Shown piece after piece: positions 10,538 through 22,500 of a stretch of DNA of 29,161 nt; the first letter of the stretch is position 1; every line of letters starts with the position of its first letter. The DNA comes from Phoronis australis. Taxonomy: Eukaryota; Phoronida; Phoronidae. Under the pieces are notes generated by a model. It searched no databases. It had not been told where the DNA came from and worked only from the letters and a program-made list of their open reading frames with translations. Position numbers and translations under genes: made by a program. The DNA is taken from positions 263,881-293,041 of the forward strand of contig NMRA01000524.1 in the NCBI GenBank assembly GCA_002633005.1. The letters are read 5' to 3'.

Positions 10538-13500
10538 GTAAGTTAATACCGGCGAAGAGTAGTTAGAGGGGCCGTTCAGAAGCATTCTTGGTAGAAATGA
10601 GGGTCCGTGCAAGGGGGCTCAAAACTGTCTACTCGCTCAACATTCCAATGTTCTCCAGGCTACCTTACTAGTATCTGCAGCCCTCAGTTCCAATCTCATC
10701 TGAATCTGACGTAGGTCTACGGGCCGGTACGGCAGTCGTGTTTTCTCGAAAAGCACTTTAGAGCAATCTCTGCGCAGATGAAATCTCAGTTCATATAATA
10801 AATACCACGTACTAAGGGCGATTCCATGAAATCTCCTTCCATGTTTAGTTTATAAGACAGAGAAAGATTCCCACATGAACACAGATTGTCTTAGACTACC
10901 AGGTCTTAGTTTGTGGAAATAATCTTTTAAAATCAACGCGGTGCATGAAAAACACAACTCAATCAACAGGCAAACGACCTTGTGCCAAAATGGTGCTAAC
11001 TTTATGAACAATATATTTCGTTGACTGAATTAACTTTCCGTTGTCGCTGCGCTGATAATTAGGCTCCCGATAATGCACAACACCTCAAGTTTATTTCCAC
11101 GAAATGAACTAAAAACGCTGTGAGTCCTTGACTACTCCCACACCAGACGCAACCCCTAAACGCTGTGTGGCGCCCTTGACTGGCCACTCACACCAGCTGC
11201 AATCACCCCTAAACGCTGTATGGCGTCCTTGACTACTCTCACACCAGCCGCAACCCCTAAACGCTGTATGGCGCCCTTGACTACTCTCACACTAGCCCTA
11301 ACCCGTCTCAGTTTTTTTCGGGAGAGTGGCAGCAGTCAGTCTACGGTGATATCTTTACTCAATTTACCCCGTTTTGGTTGGTACTACATGTATACTGAAG
11401 TCTTTATGCCAAAATTGGCATTTACAATAAAATGTCAAACATCATTTCATACTCTCCTTGTCTTTACAAGGGTGTCAGAAATCCATTCAGTGCTTTGTGT
11501 AATGTTCCCATCGATCTTTTTGAGCAAGATGAATTTAATATTGAACCAATCAAGATTAGTTGGATAAGCCGCTTGTTCAGAGGTTTTGCGGTAAATCTCA
11601 ATCTGCAATGATCTACCCCACAAAACCGTTGTTTGCACGCATATGTATTTTAACCCTAAGGGCAAATTACAGGCGAAAATGTGCTTTACAGGTCGGATTT
11701 TTTGTCCTTGGAGCCATCAACAACCTGCCTTATGTGATTGTAAATTCGGCAGCCAGCACTCTAGCGGACAGGTGAGAAAGTCTTACAGCTATGTACTAGT
11801 TCGTCAATTTATCTATTTTAGAATCGTTCTGACATCTGTAAACTATACACACGAAATACTTAAGATGGACTAACATTAAACTGAATTGAATCCTAATTTC
11901 TCAGTGAAGCGATTTGATAGTTCAATTGGAACGAACCTATAGGCCTATTCACCTAGAAGTTTGTATCCACAGGTTGTTTCCAGGAGCTCACGGCCCGTTT
12001 CAATGATTTCACCCCCCGGCACATGCCAAGGATTATACGAGAACAGTTGGCTTACCTCAAAATCCAACTGCTGCCTGGTGGTTTGGGTAATTGGCCCAAT
12101 TATGTGTTGCCACCCAGCTGAATAAATGAGGACATAATATTGCAACATTCACCAAACTTTTTAGTTTGTAAAAGTCACATTTCTTGTCCAATTTTCAAAA
12201 TTCAAAACCCAATTACGTGTGCTTTTCACGAACTATTCAAGTATGCTAGTTACAATCTTTTAAAACGAAAATTTAAAAATACCACTGTAGCCCCCAGTGT
12301 GTTTATGATGGGTCTTTATCTAAAGAACGATGGCATCAGCAGCCTGGGGCGATTTAAGTATGCACAACAGCACCGTGTCCTACATCTAAACCGGCAAATT
12401 CTGAGATGGAAAAACCGGTCGACTTGCACAATCTCAGCCGGCTAGGGTGTCAATGCAGGATTCTTTTCATGCAGGTTCGGACAAACGATGCGACTGTACA
12501 ATTATTACTTTCCATGAAAAATAAAGGCATATTAATAACTTAAAAAAGAGATTTTAGCTCTACGGTAAATAAGACGCTTTTCAATTTCACACAAAAACTA
12601 TTGCCAAAATGACCATTCCTCTATTTTCAAAGGCTTAACTACGGTAATAGGGATGATAAAAATGTTTCTATGTTTTAAATTGTTTGAAAGCAGCTGCACA
12701 GTGCAATCAATGGTAGTAATGATGCCCATTTCTCTTAATGCTTATTTTCGCTGAGCACTTAGACAAAATGAAATTTCAGTTGTTGGCCGTACTGTGTGCT
12801 AAAGTGAAGAGCATTTTGGTTATCTGTTTCAGTAAAAAGGATCACTGTAACAATTAAGGCTGAAGTGTTTAGATGAAACACTACGGATGATAAAAAAATT
12901 TCTATGTCTTAAATTGGCAACTGTCGGTGCAATCAATGCTAGTAATGTTGCTCATTTGTCTTAATGCTTACTTTTGCTGAGCACTTGACAAAATAAAATT
13001 TCACTCGTTGGCCATACTGTGTGCTAAAGTGAAGAGCATTTTGGTTATCTGTTTCAGTAAAAAGGATTACTGTAACATGGCTGAAGTGTTTAGATGAAAC
13101 GCTATTCAGGTTGGCAAAAAAATTATTCCGATAGGGAGCAGGCTTGCAGAGATGTTTTTTAAACTTTGTCATTGTGCTCAACATTAGTTTGCATTTCCTG
13201 GTCAACTCATGGAAGACAGTTTGTATGCAAGCTTCTCATCGACAGTTAACAAAGCACGTTATCTCATATCCAGGTTGAAATCTGTGATGGAATCATCTCT
13301 GCCTCCTAATCATGTTTGTTTGCTGTTACATGCTAAAAGAGTAAACTACCAGTGTGCCATTTATAAACGAGCCTTGCAACAGCATGTCAATGCACCATCT
13401 CCAGTTGGTATCAGGTGACTTTTGGAGTTGGGTAGTCTGAATTTCCACGGGATGACTCTGTCCTTAGCCCCAGAAAATGCCATGAAAAATGTTAATTGCA

Positions 13501-16500
13501 AATGTAAAAAGAGTGGTTGTAGTACAAATGTGTGATCTTATTTGAAGTCGGGCATGTCATGTTCAAAGTCGTGTGACTGTCGAGATTGTGAACATGGTGT
13601 CTCAAGAAACAACTTTTGATGACAATGATGATGAATATAAACAATGGAGTGGATGAACAAACATAAAAAGTGTGTGCTATGAACTTTAAAGTTGTAGGCT
13701 TATGGAAAATATTTACATTTTATCATGCTCGTGGATGTCAGGCCTGAATGGTATATCGTTCCCTATGCGGACAGTTGACTATGAACTGCAATGTGGATAA
13801 TGATAATTGTGACAATTATTGAAAGTGATGGCAGTGAATTCATTGCAGAAACGTTGGAAATGTATGTTGTTCATATGTAGGTTGTGATATCAAATCTTTA
13901 TCAAGTTCCTGTAGTGTTGTTATTCTGGTAGTTCAGAATATAGTAGTATGTTTTCTGGCCAACAGGACGCGCTGCTAAAGATTTTCTATTTGTCTTTTTT
14001 GAGCAATTTTCCTCTTAATGTCATAACATTCATCACTTTTCTTGTCCAGTAACTTCAAATGAACAAAACGCAATCAAATTGTCATTCAGTTTGGGTCTAG
14101 GGCTGTTGGTTTTTGAAGATTGGTTTTCTGTGCCAAATTTTGCAAAAAGTCAGATATTTTAGGTCAAATTTCTCGAAAACGTGCAAGTCAAACCTTGGAA
14201 ACTGTTTAGATTCTTAAAGTATAGTACTTAATGACCGTAAAAACAACAAAATTATCTTGCCCACAAAAAGTAGCCACGGAAGTGATTTTCTAGGCTTCCA
14301 AGAATTGAATGGACCATGGCCTAACTCGTCCAAAGCGTTAATCATTCTTGACGATTTTGTAGATCTTGTCAGTAAGAAGATTTTAAAATTTGTTCTAATC
14401 TTGAGCGCTGACAAGGTTGCAGAATAAGATAGTGTGGCCTATGGGTAGTCTCTGGTGATTGTAGCGAAAACAGCCTTCATTGATGTGGTCGTTGAATATT
14501 AGACCGGGCGTGTGTTCAGTAGCGCTAGGACCTACGCTAGGACCTAGCTAAAATCTAGCCGGCAAAATCACGTGCTCTCCTTTAAAATACACGGCAATCT
14601 CTCACGAAATCTCGCGGAGTCTTGTTTCTTAGCGATACCCTAGCGTTACTGAACGACCGGGAGGCAGGTCTACTTACCTTGAAACATGATGGCCTGCAGT
14701 AGCAGATAATAATGAAATTTATCTTAACTTTTCCAAATTTGCGTTTGAAAGACTATAATTTATGTTATTATGCTAATGAATTGGAAAATCTGTCGTATCA
14801 TTGCCATACTATTCATTGTCAGATATCAGTTTCAATATTAAACCCCCATAGATTGGCTACTGTAAAACTCCCAGTCAAAGACAAGTATAAACCACGAAGG
14901 CTTTAATTCTGTTCTATGGACTTACTGATTATGTTTTATTAGTTTTCAGGAACCAAATGACGTGGGGCTGATATTTGGCGCTAACGTTGCACTGTCGGTG
15001 GTAGTAAAATGTAAGTTATTACGGCACTAGGTGCGCGTTCCGTAGACGCAAGGCACTGTAAGCTTTACGGTTCTCGCAAGAAACTTGCTCAACTCGACGC
15101 AGATACCCGTGGTTGGGGTTCATATAGCAGAACTGAATACGCCGATTTAGAGGCTGGGGAGCTTGGATTTCGCCATTCCCTTCAGGGAACCAATTAAGGA
15201 AATGACCGGCGTCCAGATACCGTTTTATGTAATATCTCGTGTGTCTTATTTGCACATGGTGGTCAGCCGCTGGTGGTATTCTCAGATACACTGGTTGAAC
15301 TAGATCTCGTGAATCTATATGTTAGTCAACACTGATGACAGGTGGCGTTGCGGTGGTGTCATTGCTCTATTACTCATTTCACTCACTTCTTGGAATTTTC
15401 TATAGATCGACAAAATAATAATGAATTATATTCCTATTGATAAATGCCACATTATACAGAGGTTGAAAAATAGCTTATCTTTTAGCTTTGTAAAAGTGTT
15501 CAAGCGTTAGAGTTTCATGCATGTATGTCCCAACGGCAATGGAAATTGAGTAGGCCTATCATCGCGAATTGTTATCAAGCCACCACCTTGTATATGAAAA
15601 TATTGTACCACCAAAGTCACCTACCTTTACAATTCACATTTGAAATTCATGTCATTGCAGTGCTGAACACGTTTGTCTTGTTAAAGACGCCGTTTGGTGT
15701 GCGATACGCAGTCAATGGGTCGCTGATGTTAATGGGTAAAAATCTTTAACGTAATGGTTGCACGTGGTTGGCTTGGGGGTTCCACCGGGTCAACTAACTA
15801 TGGCATCTGATTGGTCTATAAGCCGGAAGTCGTCATCGAAAACCTATCAGATGTCGTGGCCGGTTGGCGACCCGGCGGAGCCGGCGATGACAATCACGTG
15901 CAGCCAATAACTTTGTAACTGTATGCTATTCTTGGGATGGAAGTAGCAACTTACTTAGTTTCACCGCATAAGCGAGTGTATTTAGGCCACTGCGCCTATA
16001 TTCAAAATAACACGTTTTCGTAGAACAATTTTGCTTGTGTGTTTGCGCGCCTAATCTTAAATTACACATGCACGTGCAAGCAGCTATTCCCTGTATACAT
16101 GCTCGTCTAAAAATTTTCTGCCCTTTTTCCATTAACCTGGTAAATGTTAATTTCAACAAACGTCTTCGTCTAGCGTTTTGCTACGGATAAGCCACGTTTC
16201 AAACACACGCTATGAAAATCTACCCTTCCTGTGTTTTTATCAAGTGTTTCGTATACAGACGCATGTGTTCGTCCCTTACTCAGGAGAGGACGTGTATAGC
16301 ACAAGACCGTACGGTGATAAAAAATACCGTTTCCGGTCATGACGGCTAATTTCGGTAACATAAACAAATGACTGCTAAAAACTATTTGGGCCGCAAAATT
16401 CCAATTAGAGAATGGCTTAGACACCTTACTTACTCATTCCCCTCCATTCTGGGTCACGAGTGAAGATTTCTTTAACGATGAATTTGGCTTCATCCTAGCC

Positions 16501-19500
16501 GTCATGACACGGAATCCTGGATCATTTTGTCTTAATGCCTTTGGCTTCACGACCTGCCGCGTATCAACGACAAGCGCAGGAAGACAGCTGAATGAACGTG
16601 TGAGCTGAGACATAAGTTTGTTTTCAAATATAATCCGGATACCTATCGTCGTCAGGCTCCAATGGTCGTCCGCCATCTTCTTTCGCGTGCAGCGCAGAAC
16701 GCGGGACTTAGCGTTCCAGTCTGGAGTGCTCGTCTGCACGTTAGGTACTAACCTCTCGGGAGAAACACGCATGGAAGAACTGAGACGAAAATCGGTGCAT
16801 TTACCGACTGTTTTTTGAGACCACTTAAAAACTTGTAGATTTTACTAATGCACTTTTTTGTTCATTTTCAGATGATATTTTCGAAATTAAATTTTCTTCA
16901 GACGGAACAAAAAACAACCCAAGGATTGTTTATGCAATGTATCTATTCGTCCCAGCCACTAACCGACACCTGTTAGGCCAAAGGAAGAACGCAGCAGACA
17001 AATGCAACATGCTGGGTTCTTAACAGTTTCGGCTCACGCAATGGTCATCAAAATATTGTCCACTTGTTTTTTATTGCAAAACACAGTACTGAGCTCAACA
17101 TTTATGTTGAAATTTTTGGTTCAGGAATTTTGGATTTGTGTGAAGAAAATTAAAATACTTGAATTGATAGAGAGTGGCCACCAATAAAGTAAAACCTTGA
17201 CTTTATTTCACTACATTACATACAACATAGCACGACATAATTAAAAATAAAAGAAGAGATTGCATGAGCAATAAAACGCAAATGCAACTTGGGTATTTCT
17301 TTACTTATTTATGATTACAGAAGCCTGTTTAAAGGTGAGAAAAAAAATCAAACAATATGATATTTGGTAATTTATTAGAACAACTACATCGAAGTTCAAT
17401 GATCAACTTCCGCCGACCAAGTCTAAAAGGGTTACAGTTCTGTTTTGGCTGACAAGATGTTAACAGAGAACGAAGAAAAACTGAAAAGAAAAAGAAAGAC
17501 AGCAGAGATAAGTGGTGTTAAGAACAACAAGAGCAAAAAGTCAAATAAAGAGGACATAAATAGAAAATAAGTAAGGTCTATTTGGAATAAAGCAATAGCG
17601 ATTCATTTTCCAGAACTGAAATTCTGAACTAATTTTAATAGATTTAAAAATCGATGAAATACCAGTAAAACAGTTTGCGGTTGAACTACAATTGTTGTAA
17701 ACCACTTTCCACTATTTTCTTGGCCTTTTTCTGTGTGGTTTTCTGTTCTTTCAAATGACGGCAGCATATGACGACCATAGGAGTCATTATAAAATGGCTG
17801 CAGAAAAGCAATGCACAGTTGAAACAACTCGGTATAAGAAAAAGAAAATGTTTGAATCAACGAATACTATATATTTGTGAGAGTTAAATCAAATCCTATT
17901 CAGAGCATAACTTTGAATTGGAATAATTGGGTGACAGTGAGTACGACAACCTAAAGCCGGTTTTATGCTTAGGCGGACGACCATTGGGTTCCCAAGTATA
18001 TATATATTCCTAACGGACTCTTCTGAACACAAGGGAGTTGGGGGGTGAATAGTTCAAGCCAGGTTTGCCCGAAAATCTTATTCAAACGCAACACTGATGT
18101 TTGTTGAACACTTATATTGTTTGTATTTTGTAGGCCTGTTTGGCGTGGCATATGCGAACTCGTTTGGATTCGCGTTAGCTTGCATCGTAAGTGTTCTCAT
18201 GTACCATGTGGTTATACACGTGGTGTATAGTTTTAGCTTACAGCGTGGCGCTGTCGACAGTGTCTTATAGCGGGAGGCATTGTCTTCGTGACAAAACGCG
18301 TACTACGTCTTTCTTTGCCATAAATAGTACGTGTTAGTTAGTTAGTTACTGATCGGTTAATCATTTCCTTAGTTGTCTGAAGTTCACTACCTAATACATA
18401 CATATACAACCACAACTAATGAAATAGTATATCAAATCTAAACACAGTGAGAAAATAGATAACATGTACTTGAAGATGTGTGATACAAAATGAAAATTAT
18501 AATGACATGTGAAAATACGGGCATCAACGAGAACCAACTTTAAAAAATTGTAACTTTGGTTACGTAGGTGTTAATTTGTTTACCGACAACGACGTTAATT
18601 TGCTTTATTTTTTGTAAAATTGGTCTCAAACTTTTTCTTGATAATATCACTTTTATATTCAGTGTCTGAATCAAAAGTTATTTTGACAGAAGTCGGGTAC
18701 GCAAGAACTCACGTCTTTCACATGCTAATGTAGACCAAGAAACGAGCCGAAGCTTAGAAATAATGTTCAACTAATATTACGTCAAAAGACTGGCGGGAAG
18801 TGTACAATTAACCTTACAGGTTGACGATAAAGGTAATAACTAGTAATTGTTTCTTGACAATAGAATTCATTTATTTCAGGTTATCTCTGGTTCAAGTGCA
18901 GCCTTTGGGGAAAAGTGAGCAATGAGCGTTTTCTTTTCTATTATAATCGAAGTGAGAAAACGGAATCCTTAAAGTTAGAAAAAGACCAGCAATGACGGAG
19001 AAAATCGTTAACATATGGTGTAAACGTTTTCGGTCAGTAATCGTTATAAAAGAGATGGCTGCGCCAGTTGACAAATCTGTTGACGTTTATTTCAAAATGT
19101 CTTGTGTGAAAATTTTAACGGTAAGCTTACATGCTACACTTGATCATGCGCACGCACCTCAAAAATCAAATCTACGAACACAAATCATACGCACGAGCAT
19201 TCGAATCATACGCATGAACTACCAAAAGATGTGTTCGTGCGTATGATTCGTTACTCGTGTGCATGATTTTGTGTTCGTATGCATTATTTTTGTGGTTCGT
19301 GCGCATAAGTTTTGTTTCGTATGAGTGACTTTTGTGCTCGTATGCATGTATCGTGGTTCGTTCGAAAGATGTGATGCTCGTGCGTATGATTCCGTGGTAC
19401 CTCTGTTACTGCCTTGAAAGTGTGGAGAGGTTGATAAAGGGTGACGACGATGACTATGACAACGGCAACGATAACGCATGATGACGATGCTCTTGCAGAA

Positions 19501-22500
19501 TATGGACGGTAGACTGATATGGTTGAAAACGCGGGACAAGAGTGGTGATGAGATGAAACAATGACGGATAAAGCAACGATGACGACGTTGATGTTAATGA
19601 TGGTGGAGGTGGTGGCTGGCAAGGACTATGGTGGGTGACGTTATTAACAATGATGATGGTGATGNGTGGCATATGCGAACTCGTTTGGATTCGCGTTAGC
19701 TTGCATCGTAAGTGTTCTCATGTACCATGTGGTTATACACGCGGTGTATAGTTTTAGCTTACAGGGTGGCGCTGTCGACAGTGTCTTATAGCGGGAGGCA
19801 TTATGTCTTCGTGACAAAACGTGTACTACGTCTTTCTTTACCATAAATAGTACGTGTTAGTTAGTTAGTTACTGGTCGGTTAATCATTTCCTTAGTTGAC
19901 TGAAGTTCACTACCTAATTTATTTATTTATTTATTTATTATTGTGATATTTAAAATGAGGGTGGCCTCTTCAGTGATAGCACTGCTTTCCAAGAGGGCCC
20001 TAATACATGCATATACAACCACAACCAATGAAATAGTACATCAAATCTACACACAGTGAGAAAATAGATAACATCTACTTGAAGATGTGTGATACAAAAT
20101 GAAAATTATAATGACATGTGAAAATACGGGCATCAACGATAACCAACTTTAAAAAATTGTAACTTTGGTTACGTAGGTGTTAATTTGTTTACCGACAACG
20201 ACGTTAGTTTGCTTTATTTTTTGTAAAATTGGTCTCAAACTTTTTCTTGATAACATCACTTTTACATTCAGTGTCTGAATCAAAAGTTATTTTGACAGAA
20301 GTCGGGTACGCAAGAACTCACGTCTTTCACATGCTAATGTAGACCAAGGAACGAGCCGAAGCTTAGAAATAATGTCCAACTAATATTACGTCAACAGACT
20401 GGCGGGAAGTGTACAATTAACCTTACAGGCTGACGATAAAGATAATAACTAGCAATTGTTTCTTGACAATAGAATTCATTTGCTCTTGTTTCAGGTTATC
20501 TCTGGTTCAAGTGCAGCTTTTGGGGAAAAGTGAGTCTTGTTAGCAATGAACGTTTTCTTTTCTATTATAATCGAAGTGAGAAAACGGAATCCTTAAAGTT
20601 AGAAAAAAGCAGCAATGACGGAGAAAATCGTTAACATATGGTGTAAACGTTTTCAGTTAGTAATCGTAATAAAAGAGATAGCTGCGCCAGTTGACAAATC
20701 TGTTGACGTTTATTTCAAAATGTCTTGTGTGAAAATTTTAACGGTAGGCTTACATGCTACACTTAATCATGCGCACGAACCTCAAAAATCAAATCTACGA
20801 ACACAAATCATATGCACGAGCATTCGAATCATACGCATGAACTACCAAAAGATAAAGTGTTCGTGCGTATGATTCGATACTCGTGTGTATGATTTTGTGT
20901 TCGTATGCATGATTTTTGTGGTTCGTGCGTATAAGTTTTGTTCGTATGAGTGACTTTTGTGTTCGTATGCATGTATCGTGGTTCGTTCGAAAGATGTGAC
21001 GCTCGTGCGTATGATTCCGTGGTACATCTGTCACTGCCTTGAAAGTGTGGAGAGGTTGATAAAGGGTGACGACGATGACTATGGCAACGGCAACGATAAC
21101 GCATGATGACGATGCTCTTGCAGAATATGGACGATAGACTGATATGGTTGAAAACGCGGGACAAGAGTGGTGATGAGATGAAACAATGACTGATAAAGCA
21201 ACGATGACGACGTTGATGTTAATGATGGTGGAGGCGATGGCCGGCAAGGACTATGGTGGGTGACGTTATTAACAACGATGATGGTGATGAGGAAGTTGGT
21301 CATGCTGAAAATGTTGTATGATGATGATGATGACGATGGTAGTGGTGATGGCGGTGACGATTATGGTGGTGATGACGATCATAAGGAAACAGATAATGTT
21401 GAAAACGTTGTGGTGGCGATGATGATGGCGCCTGCTGATAACGATGATGGAAGTGGTTATGGTGATGATTATGATGATGATGATGGTTATGATGATGATG
21501 ATGATGACGATGATGATAATGATGATGATTATGATGATGGTGGTGATGATGATGATGGTGATGGTGATGATGATGATGCTGGTGCTGATGGTGATGATGA
21601 TGATGATNGTGGTACTGGCATGGCCGGTCTACTTGGATCTGGCATTTACATCATTTTTGGTGAGAATATTTCTTTTTCTATCACGAGTTTCACACATGCA
21701 CAAGCACACCCACACACACACACACACACGCACACGCACACACAAACAGACCAACTTCTTCTCCCGCCTTCGATCGCGGTCGCTTAAGTTTTATTGAGGG
21801 TTGTTTAAGGTATATGACTGTACAACAGAGTAACAATTCTTCGAAAAACATCCCCGTAACGCACAATGGCCTTTGTAGAATGTTTTAATTTAGCTATCCT
21901 CCCAATAGACGAATTCGTGAAATAGGGCAAGTTATTTACAGTTCTTGGGCCCGTTCCAAAAAACTAACTTAAGTCGATTTTTGACTAAGTCTAAGATTTG
22001 TCTCATCTTCCAAACTTTGAAACTTCCACATCCGGCAAGATAATCAAATTAAGACTCTGATTGGACACGGGGTACTCTTTGTTACATGAACTCCATCAGC
22101 TGGACGACATTGGCATTGTCTGTGTCAGAATCGAATTTATTAGGACTTGAAAATTGCTTATTGACAACATACTTGGCGTTTGCTCGTTTTGTATGCAAAC
22201 AATTGAGGTAGCGCATGAATTTGAAACAGCATTACCATTAGATTTATCTTTTCAATATATAAAATGATTTGATTAGTTAATAATAACACACAATTGAATA
22301 GTCTAGTCCAAAATACCACGGCACCATTCTGATTCTTATGACGTATTTACCCACAATGCAACACATGTGTCAGTCACTAATTCTTTACAAGCAAATGTAC
22401 AAGTGTTTGTACCATGGCCTAATTATCTAATGCCTCACTGTAATGCAGTCAAACGGCATTAGCGTATTGCTGCATTTTGAATTACGATGATGACACCAAG

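Larger units (their letters stand above)
11772..14942 (+). other. CLN3 intron 2
   Basis: About 3.2 kb between exons 2 and 3. It contains the tandem duplication at 12639-13101 and the palindromic element at 14505-14661, and otherwise nothing I can assign. The frame joins across it without an intermediate exon (AG|T = Ser). Confidence 0.7.
15736..18133 (+). other. CLN3 intron 4
   Basis: About 2.4 kb. It begins with the foldback at 15757-15908 and contains the minus-strand CpG-rich ORF at 16434-16676. The rest, 16820-18130, is AT-rich with no recognised repeat or exon. Confidence 0.65.
18145..19664 (+). repeat. Duplicated block A, copy 1 (ends at an N)
   Basis: 1520 bp repeated head-to-tail as 19666-21289, with about 2-4% mismatches by eye and small indels. 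It covers most of exon 5, exon 6 and their introns. The copy ends exactly at the N (19665), and copy 2 begins exactly after it, at GTGGCATATGCGAAC. It is best explained as an unmerged allele; see the findings. Confidence 0.9.
19666..21289 (+). repeat. Duplicated block A, copy 2
   Basis: 1624 bp homologous to 18145-19664. It contains a truncated exon 5 (19666-19707, no acceptor) and a complete exon 6 (20495-20529). It is longer mainly because of an 80-bp insertion plus 6-bp duplication at 19919-20004, with minor indels elsewhere, such as extra bases before the exon 6 acceptor and after its donor. It continues beyond homology into a (GAT)n tract. Confidence 0.9.

Noticed and set aside
11113-11303. 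CRISPR-like direct repeats
   Set aside because: Units are contiguous imperfect repeats without unique spacers, in an animal intron: a minisatellite.
11560-11691. Upstream extension of exon 2 as one larger coding exon
   Set aside because: The frame is open but has no suitable ATG and no CLN3-like residues upstream. A good acceptor sits exactly where family similarity begins.
14943-14960. TTTTCAG at 14949 as the exon 3 acceptor
   Set aside because: From exon 2 phase 2 it would read into TGA within eight codons. TTATTAG at 14942 gives the correct frame.
19219-21303. Several His/Thr/Ser-rich minus-strand frames up to 150 codons
   Set aside because: They cover the minisatellite and GAT-type DNA and recur in both copies of block A. 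No family motif, and composition mirrors the repeats.
21260-21797. 175- and 117-codon + strand open frames rich in Asp or Met
   Set aside because: They are translations of the (GAT)n microsatellite in two frames, joined across an N to part of CLN3 exon 7 and a (CA)n run.
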